A stretch of 64,000 nucleotides of DNA. Source: Oscheius sp. JU75. Taxonomy: Eukaryota > Nematoda > Chromadorea > Rhabditida > Rhabditidae. The translations under genes were made by a program, and so were the position numbers. Below, one piece after another: positions 1 through 11,554 of this stretch (within the stretch, counting starts at the first letter, position 1; each line of letters opens with the position of its first letter). Under the pieces are notes generated by a model, which had not been told where the DNA came from, ran no database searches, and saw only the letters and a list, made by a program, of their open reading frames with translations. The stretch is from contig JASJZC010000007.1 of assembly GCA_037178855.1 (NCBI GenBank), forward strand, positions 1,302,001 through 1,366,000, written 5' to 3'.

Positions 1-245
1 TCCAGCTTCTTTCAAAAGTGTTTATTTCAATGTTTTCCATCCGAACACTTTTCATCTCACAATACACCTCAGGATAACCTGTACCAATGAAATTCGGATG
101 AAAAACAGCCCCCTGATTAGAATGGACGTTGCTTGACCATTTACGAGTTGAGTACCGATTCAAATTCCGAGCTTCCCTCTTTTGCAATTACTTCCTCTGA
201 TCCATTACACTGTTTTCAGAAAAAGGAGGAGAAGAGAAAGACGAT

Positions 246-275
246 ATGGATTTTATCGAAATCAACGAGACTTTG
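246..275 (+). CDS. possible distal first coding exon
   Basis: An ATG at 246 opens ten codons (M-D-F-I-E-I-N-E-T-L) that end exactly at a good donor, TTG|GTGAGT, in phase 0. The peptide contains an N-E-T glycosylation sequon, as extracellular GPCR N-termini often do. The second exon of the GPCR at 8368 also starts in phase 0, so a long-range splice would keep frame as an alternative to the local exon at 8077. The link is inference from phase only. The exon could equally be chance or belong to another transcript. Confidence 0.2.
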
Positions 276-3200
276 GTGAGTTTTGGTTGCCAAAAAAAAA
301 GATGCGTTTCACGACGAAAAATAACTTGTTAAAAAAATAAAAAGGTCTGAAAGACTGAATCCGATCGAGCAATGGTGTTGCAGTAATCCTAGAAAGTTTA
401 TTCAAACTTTTTTTTTATTTGAGAACATTCTTTGAACGCATCTGCCTTAACAACTGGAAACATTACCGACCTGCCAGCCAAAATTCAAAGGTCAGTGTTC
501 AAATTTGACTTACCATCAACTCGGACTGAAGTTTTTAATTGAATTAAAGTTCAAACGTGCACCATAAAATCAGTAATTTTCACAGAAACTCACAGCATTT
601 CCTTGTCAGAACTCTCATGTACTCTCCCAAACATAATTTGTCTAGGAACATTCCCCAAATACTCTCATAACTTGTAGACATCTATTCCAGGTAAAAAAAA
701 TTAATTTACGCTCATGTATAATATTAAAAGCTGGGCGGAAAAGCGGATTTTCAGGCTGTGATGGATTAGTGCCTTTTGTTAAACACATAAGCTATTTTTT
801 AAACTGACATATGCTCTCTTGGCCTGACAAAAACCGGAAATTGGAACTCTGTTCAGATCTTTTCTCTTTTTCTGTTTTTCTGTTTACTTTCCCTTAGCTA
901 TAAGAAACATGTTTATTTTCAGGACAAAGTATCCTTTTGATCGAAATCTGAGTCGTATTTGTCTTACTTCTTTTGCAGAGCTTTGACAATTACACTTTGA
1001 AGATTATACTTTAAGTTTAGAAACGAAGTGCTCGACCAAAGGTTGGTAAACCGCTTCTTGTTTGTAAAGTGCGATGCTCAGTAAAAGGGAGCCATTGCGA
1101 AAAGATGAAAGTACGAACGGTTTTGAAGCTAAGATCCGATACAAAATAGTGTATGTAAAGGCAAAACAATATATAGCTCGTAAGTTTTTTGCATTATATT
1201 TACGCTGTTAACGGATCAATGTTTTCCCAATTGAACATAGTTCTTAGTGTTACGTCATGGAATAGAATGTTCCAGAATCTAAGTTCAGTCCACTTAGGGT
1301 TTGCTGTACGTTTTTGTCGCGCGTGATCACTGCCTTGCTTATACGGAGACTCTCTTGAACTGTTTTTTCTTTTTTTTTATCTGTGCTGCATATCTTTGCG
1401 TCTGCGCTCTCTATGCTCAATCATTAAAAGCACCTTCTTAATACACTTAGCTTTCAAAAGGTGCTATTCGAAACATATTACCTTGACTATTCGATTTAAG
1501 TAGACAACTTTCCTGATAGTTTAATGAAGTTCGGGAAAAGAAAGAAAATTTTATGCTAATCAATAAGTTTAAACTCTAACAACTTCGATCAACTAGTGTC
1601 ACGTCAATCAGAAAAAACAGCCGTATCTTTTTTCCTGCGCATCAGAGTAACAACCCCTGTATCACTTTGCAAAATTGACGCTCCCCAAAATAATGATGTC
1701 AAAGAAACTGGAATTACTTTACGTTTAATTTGCTAGACGAGGTCTTAAAACAAAACCTGCTTATCTTTGATATTTGCTCTTTTTTCTTCCTCATTTGGAG
1801 CTCATCTATCTCGTCTTATTTGGTAATCCCGCTCGTAGTAAGGTCAGCTAATCTCCGCGAACAAGAGCGTCAAATTTGTATTAGCCTGGATGTTATAAAT
1901 TAAGCACATTTGTAACAAACCCATCTGGGTCATCAATTTTAGTTTTATACTTCGACTGCTTCTCTTTGTTGAAGAAAACGAACTGTCGGTATCATGTGCT
2001 ACCTTATTTCTGCCTAATAATCCATGCTGTTTTTTTTAACGTATAGGAAAGGGTTTAGAGCGCTCTGAGTATGTGACAAACAAATGCCTGCCTTAGATCG
2101 TTGAACTCTTAAGTTTGTTACTATATGCTTAAAGATAACAGATTCTAACGTTTGTTCATTGTTTGAGAAACCTGAAAGATAAGTCGTCTGCCGATGGCAT
2201 GCTTTACCCTTAAAAATAATCTGCCAAGCAATCTCATTCAATCTTGTCAGCTTCTCCGCCTTGTAGACTGCCGATACTGTACCCGCAACAAGAATCTTAC
2301 TTGTTGTATAGTCACAGATAAACTTTTCAGTTTGACTTAATGCTAGTCCTAGTTAGGTGAACAGCATAAAATTTTTGCAAACAGTCATGACTCACAAACA
2401 TGCCTGATCGTTTACAACTTTTAAAATACTCTCTCTTGATTATCTGCCAAACTGTAAGATCACAACAGTATAAAGGATCAATACATTAGGACGCTAAATA
2501 ATCAGCACGGCAACATGCTGGTTTCTCAATAGGCTTCTGCCAATCTGTTCCATTCCCCAACATTTCACATGACCAAACGTCATTTCCTCATTTTTGTTTC
2601 TCAATTCTCTTCAAAAATAAAGATGACTAATGAGCAAGCGTAATAGGAGACCTAAAGCTTGTCCTATCAAATAACTCTGTTCGCGTCTACAACTCCAGTT
2701 TGATCAGCCTCTGAGTATTTTTCTGCAAAACCGAAATGGACAGATCCCATTTTGCTTGGGGCTTGATGTTGCCTGGAATCCGGGCAATAGGCGAACGTCT
2801 CGTTCCTTCGTATCCGGTCACCATAGAATAGCCTAATCGCTTTCTCGCAATTCTCTTTCTTATGTTGTATCACACAAGGTGAACCAGTATGGTAATCTTG
2901 AGTAATGTATTTTTCAATCTCGCTCATTTCGTTTCCTATTCTGAAGACGTGGTGTGGGAGTGGGGTGGGGCGTATTTGCAAAGTTCACAAGGAAGCTCAT
3001 GAGATCAGTTGCACTCTTTCTCTCAAAAGCAAACGCTTGGGGGATCACTTGTTTTTAATATTACTCTGCTAGACTATTTTTCAAGTGGTTCCCTCTATTG
3101 CTGTGATTTGGTTCTCTCTCATTTCAAGTCGCCGAGTCTTTGTTACCACACCTTCGTTCTTTCATGCAACTTCCAGACTTTATGGACAAGAACAGTGTTA

Positions 3201-6200
3201 TATCAACTTTTAGGGAACAAACTCTCTATGCTAGTTAAAAAAACAGTTTATTCCGATCGAGCAAAACGGTGACAAAAGCTTTACAGGTTTTGAGGTTTGT
3301 ACAGATGCGACCATTACTTGTGTAAGTGGAGTACGCGTCACTAAACATAGCAACAAGCCAACAGTATTTTTTGTCCCAACAAGGGCAGATTCAAAATCAC
3401 AATACACACCCTATGAACTAATACAATGTTGCTCTATAAACATCAGGAATCAATCAGTTATTTTTTTCACGAACTTTTCAACACTCTAGTAACTCCATTC
3501 TCACCATTTGTGCATGGATCCAATTGAAAATTATTGTTTTTGCGTCACTGCTTATATTGTAAAAAGTTTTTTGACTCAATTATTGGTATCCTATTTGATT
3601 GCAGACAAAATAGCAATATGCAATATACGGTTTTGTTGTTTAGACTGCCAACGCTGCTTTAACTGTCTATAATTACGGATGGTTTCTGTTAATCTGAAAA
3701 TCCCCACCCGCTATCTGAATCCCTTCTTTTTTAATTTGCGACTAAAAACTGATCCCTGGCATTAAAGTTTCAGCTTTATGATACTGGGGAACGTCTCGAG
3801 ACTAAAGAGCGTGATTTTCCAATTTCCTGAGCTTCCCAGCCGTTCTTTCTCGGCAGAGACAATCTAATTAGGCGAAGCAGAGATTTTTGACCGCAGTCTG
3901 TCTTGAGTCATTATTTTGCACTGACGGAGGATTGGATTTCATTCTGTCGTGAGCCTAATAATGAATTCTGAGGTAGAACAGCAGAATGATAAAATTTGTA
4001 GGCTTTGTGATCCGGGTTCAGGAAATCATAGGCATACTTTTTTGGTGAGGTTCTTGTGAATATGCTATATGTACAAAATCGAAGATCTAACATAGCAAAT
4101 TACAGCTGTAGGCACCTTCTTCGCGAATACTTTTTAGAAGCGAACATCACATTTGACTATCGGTCGCACTGTTCTTTTCTTTAATGGTTGAACACTTCAG
4201 CATCTTTTTTAGCTTTTTGAAATCTAATCCTTCGTTTCTCCTTCTTCTCCAATACATTGATCAAACACCTCTAGTTCAAATTCGCATTCCAATTTTCTCC
4301 ACATTTTAATCCTTCAAAGGCTTCCGCTTTGACAAAATTAGCCAGCATTAAATTGAAGAAATTTGCTGCGTATTAGTTGGCGGGAATTCACGTAAGATCT
4401 TGTGAACTAGGCTATTTACTGGTGCCAGGTCCGCACACAACTTTTCCTCATTATTTCTTCATTAATTATCTCCTGTTCCCACACCACATTACCCATTTAC
4501 TTGTAGATTAGCTCAGACCAGTGTTCATTTTTTTGTTGGCTTTTATAAACAACAAACTATATTTTCGCAACTGTGAAAATTAGGTTACTAGATTCTTCGA
4601 CCCTATGACTGGAGTCATAGAGTAACTTGAATTCTGTAACGCAAGATATGGTCCAGAATAGTAAAATTTTTTAAATATCCTTTGCTCTTTTCATTATTTG
4701 TAGCCCTTATCAGAACCTTCTGAATGAACCAAAAGAAAGTTTCCCTTCCTTTATGTGGGGGCGAAGATATGAATAAGAGGTCAAAGTATCGGATAGCGAT
4801 TTAATCCGTGACTAGGCTCCATAAATATCTCATATTTTTAAACTTTGTTTGCATAAGAAGGAGGAGTCATTGACCCGTAGAAGGTGCTGAATTTCACGTT
4901 CAAGTGCAGACTATTTAAGGTTTCTGAGCTGTTGCATACAAGTATGAAACAAGTATCAGTAGTCAAAAACTGAAATTTTCCTCGCACTGCTCCCCGTGCT
5001 AACCAATTCTACGGAGCTTTCATTCAAGTGGCGCGACACACCGGAAGAATTATCTTATAAGCTGGTGTACACACGTGTTCCGGTATTTTTTCAAGTATCA
5101 TTCTCTCGTAGAGTTAAAAATGTAAACAAATCCTCTAATTTCCTCGTTTTGAACTATAGAAAGCTGCAAGCTATTTTAAGGTGCTGCTCCTGTAGCACAG
5201 ATTCTGCTGTAAGCGACGATAGTACGTCTCAAGTTAACTGATTTTACAGTAAGAAACAATTAATATTTACCGTCGCTGTATAACCTGACCTTTTAATCAT
5301 TTGATAACTTCGTCCTCCCTCAGACTTGTGCAATTCGAAGTCACGGCCCCCTTTTCCGCTTCCTTATTCTGCCTCTCAATGTCAACACAGTATTGTTTTC
5401 AAGGATGTCCAGCTTCATATCCACAAGACTTACTCATTTTCGCCCCGCAAGGATAAGAAAAGCGCGTGATTTCTTTCTGTAGTCCAAGACACTAGGGCTT
5501 CTGATTAGAATTTGGTAGTTTGTGGTGATTAAGTCGCATGTCTCAACATTCCTACGCTTCATGCATGTTTTTCCTGCCTGAGAGCAACAGGTGTACTTGA
5601 ATGATTTAAACCATTCCACCTACAGCAAATTCACGAAGCTTTTAATATACAGATGGTACGAGAGATCTTTGCTTCCGCCTTTCAGTTTTACAATCACTTG
5701 CAATAATAAAGTCCCCAATTATTCTCGTTTATCATGATCAATCCGTGCTTTTGATTTCTAGCAATGTTTATGTACTGAGCAAAAGATTTAAGAGCTTCCG
5801 CAGGCCAAAAGTTGTCTTGGTAATGATACTCCACCTTCTCACTTTCTTCAAAAGAGCCATCGAGCAAAAACCAACTTTGTCTTTGAAAAGATTACTTTCG
5901 CATCCAATATCGAAATTTTCTTTGTATTTCCCGAAACATGAATTTGCTAGAAGCTTCTGTCGTTTACTTGTGAGGAAGTTAGTCATCTCGTTGTCACCTT
6001 TTATGCGCATTAGCTTACATTCGCAATGGGTAATCCTAGAAGGGAACATAAGCTCTGGAAAGTTATGCCTCAGTGCTCGAATGGGAAAACACGTATGATT
6101 TCGTGAAAAATGACGTAGTCAAAACAATAAATCATCGGATATTTTTCTAATAAACTCTGGAACCTTGCATCTTAACCTGACATACTCCGCAATTTTGCAG

Positions 6201-7319
6201 ATTTTTCTAGATCCGCTCACTCAAATATCAAATTATGCACTATGTCCAATTAGCATTCTGAGAACATCAGTCAAAACAAAGTGTTCATGAGAGTCGGAAT
6301 ATAAGGAACCATTTCCAGTTCTCTTTCGTGTACACGTAGATAGCGAAAGGATCAGTTTTACCACATACCAACTTTGGACTCGGCAGCAAAAGTACGCTTT
6401 TTCCGATTGGATTCAATCAGTTTGTTAGAATTAATTGTTTTTTACCTCAGCAATTTATCAGAACAAGTTACTTCTCGAATCGTACATGTTCCGTTTCCTT
6501 GTTCGAGCTAAGAGTTGAGTCTTGCAAATCTTTGTACATCTGTCATTTAGCTTTGTCTTTCTGTATTCACCGGTTGAACCTGTTGCACCTGTCCTACAGT
6601 ACAAAAGATGTACAATGATTCTTATCTAGTTCAAAATGCTCAAAAGTCTCTGTGGTTCTGTGCGTGTGTCTGAAGCCATTATTGGCAATTAGGCGCAGTT
6701 ACTTTGTGCGCTGCAATTCTAGTTCGCAAGTTGAGTCAAATTGAGACAGTATGAGAGATAGTTTCGTTGGGTGTTGCTCCTGTCACGGTAGCTCAACTGG
6801 AACAGCATCTACCTGTCACAAGCCCCAACGGGGTATCAGTCAAACTTGTGTTCCAAAAGTCAAATCTTTGGATAGAGGGAAATCAAAAACTTTGCGTTTA
6901 GTTCGCTGCTACAGAAGTCATTAAACAAGTTTTGGCTATTCAACTCAAGCTCATTGTTTTTTGCACATGTTTTTATGCGCTTCTGATATTTTGTACATTA
7001 ATAGTAACTCATACGCACGACCCGATGTCCTAAATAATTTCCTTTTTCTCCTCATGTATTTCCGGAACAAACAATCTACTACTCAGCAAATCGTGAGCAA
7101 AGCCATAGCATCACCTATTTTAAATCACTTCCTCCCCATAATTACTTCGACACTTACATGCACAGCTTTTTCTCCAGTCTGTTGATATTTTCACTATTTA
7201 ATGAATCAATTTAATAGGGTGAATCAAATGATCACACAGAAATTTGATGACCCTTCGTTCTGTGCTTTCCCAGGCTCCGGTGCGTAGATCGCTGGGAAAT
7301 CGGGGCATGACCATTCATC

Positions 7320-7655
7320 CTAATTAGAAAGCTTCTCCCACTCGAAGGTTTTATATAGACGGACACCAATTAATCCTTTGGAAACAGGGGCAAAGGAATC
7401 TTTGCCCGATTTTTTGCAGGCATCTTCCAGATTTTGAAATTTTCGCGCCACGATGTTCGATGAGCAGCCAAATAAGTGTTCCAAGAATGTGACACAGCTC
7501 AATTTGCGCCTTGAAAGAATGTTGTCCTCCAGATTACAGAGACTGAGAGAGTCAATCAAATTTTTCCCCTCTTTATGGTTAATTTGAAGTTGAACTCCCG
7601 CCCCAATACCTCGGCACTTTCCAGCCGTTTCTTAGGGTTAGTTATTGCCTTTTAT
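7320..7655 (-). pseudogene. unassigned open frame, possible decayed gene or transposon fragment
   Basis: A frame of about 110 codons without a stop runs down the minus strand to a TAG just below 7322. Only its last 80 codons follow an ATG (7559). The encoded sequence has a balanced composition, with Lys/Arg, Leu, Phe and several Cys, and does not look like translated AT-rich noise. I recognise no domain and saw no neighbouring exon with matching phase. It could be the remnant of an old gene or transposable element, or chance. Confidence 0.2.
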
Positions 7656-8076
7656 CCTATTTTTTTAATTTATTTACCTGAGTATAAGCGTTTTTTTGTG
7701 GTTCACTTATTTTTCGACCATTCGCTCCCAAAAACATAAGTCATCATCACTCATGTGCAGTGATAGCATTTTTCAGACAAGATTATACGTTACAAATTGT
7801 TAATAATGCGTTCAGTGATTACATACAATCTATCGGGAACACATTCTCTACTTATTGTTAGGTTTAATTTCCAGTTACAGCTACTTTTTTTATCTAAAAA
7901 TTGTTAACAATTTAAAAAAAAACTATTCTTGGTAATAAATTTCTCTGATTGGAACAATGCCATTCTATCGCTAAATGCTGTTTCGGACAAAGTTGGATCT
8001 TATCCATACTCTCATTTCTTGCCTTCCATCTCTTAATTTTTAATAAAAACATTAATGTTTGTGTTTAGAAGTATCA

Positions 8077-10570
8077 ATGGACAACATCGAAGTGAATGGA
8101 TATGTAGGTTTCACTTTCCCAGAAAACACATAAAGTTCACAATTTGAACATGATCGCCTATTAGAAACACCTTAAATGATCAGAAAATAAATGATAGCAA
8201 GTTTATGAAACAATTACGAGGGATATTGTGACGTCGTGCATGGAACACCCTTTTAAGAGAAGACTCGTGTTCAGGACGAGTCAAAACAAGGCAATTATTT
8301 TCACGCGGGACGACTTTCTGAGTGCGGGAATGGACACGACTGTTCCTCCCAAAATTTCGATTTACAGTCACTGATGGTCGCAGACGGGAACGCCTCAGAC
8401 ACGCAAAAACCACGACAGCTCACCTACGAGGAGCTGAAGTATCTTTTCGACTTTCCGCCGCCGTCACCAGTTGTGTTCTACGTCCAAATTATTTGCGCTG
8501 TATTGTACACGTCTTTGACTCTTGGAGGGTAGGTTTCCTTACATTTTAAGCGAGCGTCCGGCTATTGTGCCCAAGCGCCCAAAGTTGGTGGACAAAGTTT
8601 GAAAAATTTGGCGAGAATGCCGAAAAAGTTAAAAAAAAAAAGAAACTCGGGATTTGTACGTTTTACAGTGGTTTTCAAGCTCTCGCATGCTGCTTATCAC
8701 AAAGAGTATGATAAAATGTGCTAGAGGAAGCCAAAAATAATATAAAATAATCAGAAATGTCATTTTGATGTTTTAGAGCTGTACTCGCATTATCATTGCT
8801 CATTGCGCGTTTACCTTTTTTTCTCTTGTATGTAATCGTCCACATTGGTGTAGAGTAGTGTTTTAACGCAAGAAGAGCTACAAACGTCTACAGAAATCAA
8901 GTTGACAGGAGCATGCTAAGAGAGTTATAAAAACAATTTGTCAGAGACAATATAAGATCATGACCGATAAACAGTGAGAGAGGGCATAACAACTAGGAAG
9001 AAAAAATTGCGCCTGTCATAATTCAATGTAATTTCAGAATGTTTGCCAATTTCGTCTTCTGCTGTGTCATCTGGAGAACAGAGAAGCTCCATACAGTTAC
9101 TCACATGCTAATGACAAACCTGGCTGCAAGCAATCTTCTTTTCCTCCTCTTCTATCCCGCCTATTTTCTTTCCACATTTATTTTTGAGTCCAATTGGCAT
9201 TTCGGTACGGCTATTTGCAAGGCTTCCTATTCGATACCTTACGTGACCGTAACAGGTAACCTTATCATTTTATTGTTACCCTACCGGTTCAGCCTCATTT
9301 TACTTCATGTGTCTGGTCGCGATTGACCGATGGTTGGCTATTTTTCGAAGGAAACAGAGGATAGATAGACTGAGAGGAATTCAATTGACCGTCGGAGCTT
9401 GGTTCATTGCAGGAATTGTGGCAACACCGTATGCTTACAGTAGTCAAGTGAACCTTTTTCAAACAACAGGCCCTAACGTTTTTTAGGTTCAATCAGACGG
9501 AGGCGGTGTCATTATTCCCTCTTACATGTCGACGACGCGATGCGGTGGTGTGCCAATCATTTATCAAAATGAACTTCTTATTGTTAGTTGTTCTATCTTT
9601 CTTCTGAAAGCTTCTTCATTTTCAGATAACGTTTATCGCACAGTACGCTATACCCTTGATCATTATGGTCCCTGCTTATATGCACTTGGCAGTTTTCCTC
9701 TATAGGCGTCCGACTATTGGCATTCAGTCGAAAGAAAGAACAAAGAAGGCCACAATGAGGAGGAAGAGACTGATTTGCACACTGATTGGTATTTTGGCGC
9801 TTCAGGTGTCAGATTAAATAAGTTTTGCTTTAAAATAACTGTTTAGGTTGCTTGCTGGATGCCTCTCTTCACAGTAGGGATCCTTCATCGTGTTTACAAA
9901 GATATCGGGGTCACTCCGTACATAATCACATCTACTATTGCTCTGCTCGGAGTTTTGGTGGGTTACTTGCAATAATATAGAGGCGGAAAGATCAGAGGCC
10001 CGTAATTCACAATCTATACCTGAATACAGAATCTAAGTTTTCGCTATCGTTCTTAGTCAATTTTCAGTTCACTCCTCTGTGTTACCTTACCAACGATGGA
10101 TTCACTCACCAGCTTCGACAGATGTTCCCATGCCTCCTAAAGAAAAAGAACGGTTCGGGAGATGTTCAAACTAACGGAACGTCTAATAGACTCTTAGGTA
10201 ACTATTACTTTTTATTTAAGAACAGTCTCGAATAGACCTCATCCAATTAGAGTTTGAACTTTTACGAGCTATCAGCATAGGATCTCTTCATTTTGGTGAG
10301 ACAATGCTTGTTCAAGTACTGGCTGACCGCATTCGCTTTACACTTTTTTCATCTCTGTAAATACGAACCTTTGCAGCTGACAGTGATTTGCAACAGTTCC
10401 CCTCATCGTCTCATCCAATGACACCAGGAACTTCGAATGGGAATACCCCGAAACAGACGAGAGTCAGCCAATATCCACCCGAAGAGGTTAATATCACTAT
10501 GGTCGTCCATCAGATTGAACTATATTCAGAGTACAGTCGAAATCGCCGAAACGGTTTGAAGTCTCGGTAA
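8077..10570 (+). CDS. rhodopsin-family GPCR, probable neuropeptide receptor
   Basis: Nine exons join in frame: 8077-8103, 8368-8528, 9038-9255, 9293-9447, 9487-9582, 9626-9805, 9847-9957, 10068-10197 and 10377-10570, giving 423 residues. Introns 3-8 are 37-179 bases with normal GT...AG ends. The N-terminus carries an N-A-S sequon (residue 17). Seven hydrophobic segments follow, with the conserved TM3 Cys after W-H-F-G (residue 123), an ECL2 Cys near 197 and C-W-x-P in TM6 (282-285). The tail after TM7 starts with an amphipathic stretch and K-K-K. Unusual are N-L-A-A-S-N in TM2 (Asn at D2.50), D-R-W for D-R-Y (147-149) and T-P-L-C-Y for N-P-x-x-Y (318-322). The overall style fits nematode peptide receptors; the ligand is unknown. 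The 9-codon first exon is the weakest part, and translation could start at ATG 8374 instead. Confidence 0.85.
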
Positions 10571-10754
10571 TTCTCTCGCTCTCCGCTCTCTTTCAAGGCG
10601 AAGCCTTTTTTTTTTTACATCTATCGTCACATATAGTTCCATCTTTTCTCGTTTCGGTTCAAAACCCCTATTTGCTTTTATTCCGACGCTGTTTAGAGTT
10701 TCACGCCTAACGGTTTTTCACCCTGCTACAAAGTTTGTAAATGGTCCAGGTCTC

Positions 10755-10760
10755 AATAAA
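10755..10760 (+). terminator. polyadenylation signal AATAAA of the GPCR gene
   Basis: AATAAA lies 185 bases after the GPCR stop codon and is the first such hexamer on this strand downstream of it. The intervening sequence is T/C-rich and has no coding look. Confidence 0.55.
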
Positions 10761-11071
10761 GCTTGATATAATAATGAATGAATAATCGACGTCTTCATAT
10801 TTGTGATGATATTAGTTATCAGTTTATATCTATTTCTGTCAGTCAACTTTTCCGAACCTTTTGCCATAAGATGTCACCTTTTCTCTACTTCTAACAACCA
10901 AAATGCTTTAATGTTCATGATACTCTATACCAAGGTTCAGCAACCTCGACCAACGGCTATTGCTTCGTACTACCCAATTCAACTTCAACGATAACAATAC
11001 GGGTGCATGAGAACGAAACCACGTGCTGCCACACTGCTTGTATTAACGCAAGCATCTCATTCAGCTTGTTG

Positions 11072-11329
11072 TCACAGTGAAAAGGAACTTCTCGGTGGAA
11101 CTCTAGAAGAGACCAAATAACGAACAATACCTTTCTCCTGTCCCAATGTTAGATAGGACGCAATTATTTTTCCGTGTTTATTCCGAGAAGTTTTGTTGTT
11201 TTTCACGGATCCTTCTTGAGGAGGCTGGAACGGTGGTGTCATCGACGCGATAAGCTTGCTGGAGGGTTCTCCGCGGCGGGTCACGATGATGTGCTGGGAC
11301 AAAAAGTAGTCGTCAGATAAAGTTTCCAT
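11072..11329 (-). CDS. hypothetical small ORF downstream of the TP53I11-like gene
   Basis: An 85-codon ATG-to-stop frame starts 226 bases after the stop of the TP53I11-like gene on the same strand, just past its AATAAA. Its composition (R-R-G-E-P-S-S-K, M-T-P-P-F-Q-P-P-Q-E) looks protein-like rather than AT-rich noise. A TTTAAAAG directly before the start could act as a weak splice or trans-splice acceptor. It could be a downstream operon gene, an alternative last exon, or chance. I recognise no family. Confidence 0.25.
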   Translation of the reverse strand: METLSDDYFLSQHIIVTRRGEPSSKLIASMTPPFQPPQEGSVKNNKTSRNKHGKIIASYLTLGQEKGIVRYLVSSRVPPRSSFSL

Positions 11330-11346
11330 TTCTTTTAAACTAACAT

Positions 11347-11352
11347 TTTATT
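11347..11352 (-). terminator. polyadenylation signal AATAAA of the TP53I11-like gene
   Basis: The reverse complement reads AATAAA about 200 bases after the TP53I11-like stop codon (11555). It sits only about 20 bases before the next ATG on the same strand. Confidence 0.45.
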
Positions 11353-11554
11353 GTACAGACAACTAGCAAAGCATTCTGGCAATTAAACAAAATTTACAGT
11401 TATAAACACATTTGCTCGTAAAAGAATCTTGGAGATATGACCGTTACAATTCACAGAATAAATTAGAAAGATGTACAGAATTATCATATGGAGACAGCTG
11501 AGAGATGAGACGAGATCAAAAATATTGGCAAAGCACAAAAAGATATGAACGCTT

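Larger units (their letters stand above)
1..8076. other. gene-poor region upstream of the GPCR
   Basis: No multi-exon gene could be assembled on either strand. The stretch is AT-rich with many A and T runs. Two things inside it are listed separately: a possible leader exon near 246 and an unassigned open frame near 7320-7655. It may hold regulatory sequence or a long first intron of the downstream GPCR, but nothing in the sequence proves that. Confidence 0.6.

Noticed and set aside
5745-6098. 117-codon plus-strand frame ending with E-G-N-I-S-S-G-K, a P-loop-like string as in deoxynucleoside kinases
   Set aside because: The motif lacks the Ser/Thr after G-K, no other kinase motif follows, a stop comes soon after, and a comparable antisense frame exists at the same place. 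Chance is more likely.
6789-6860. tRNA-like segment with a perfect A-box (TAGCTCAACTGG)
   Set aside because: No B-box (GGTTCRANNCC) at the right distance and no pairing acceptor stem, so not a tRNA gene; at most a tRNA-derived fragment.
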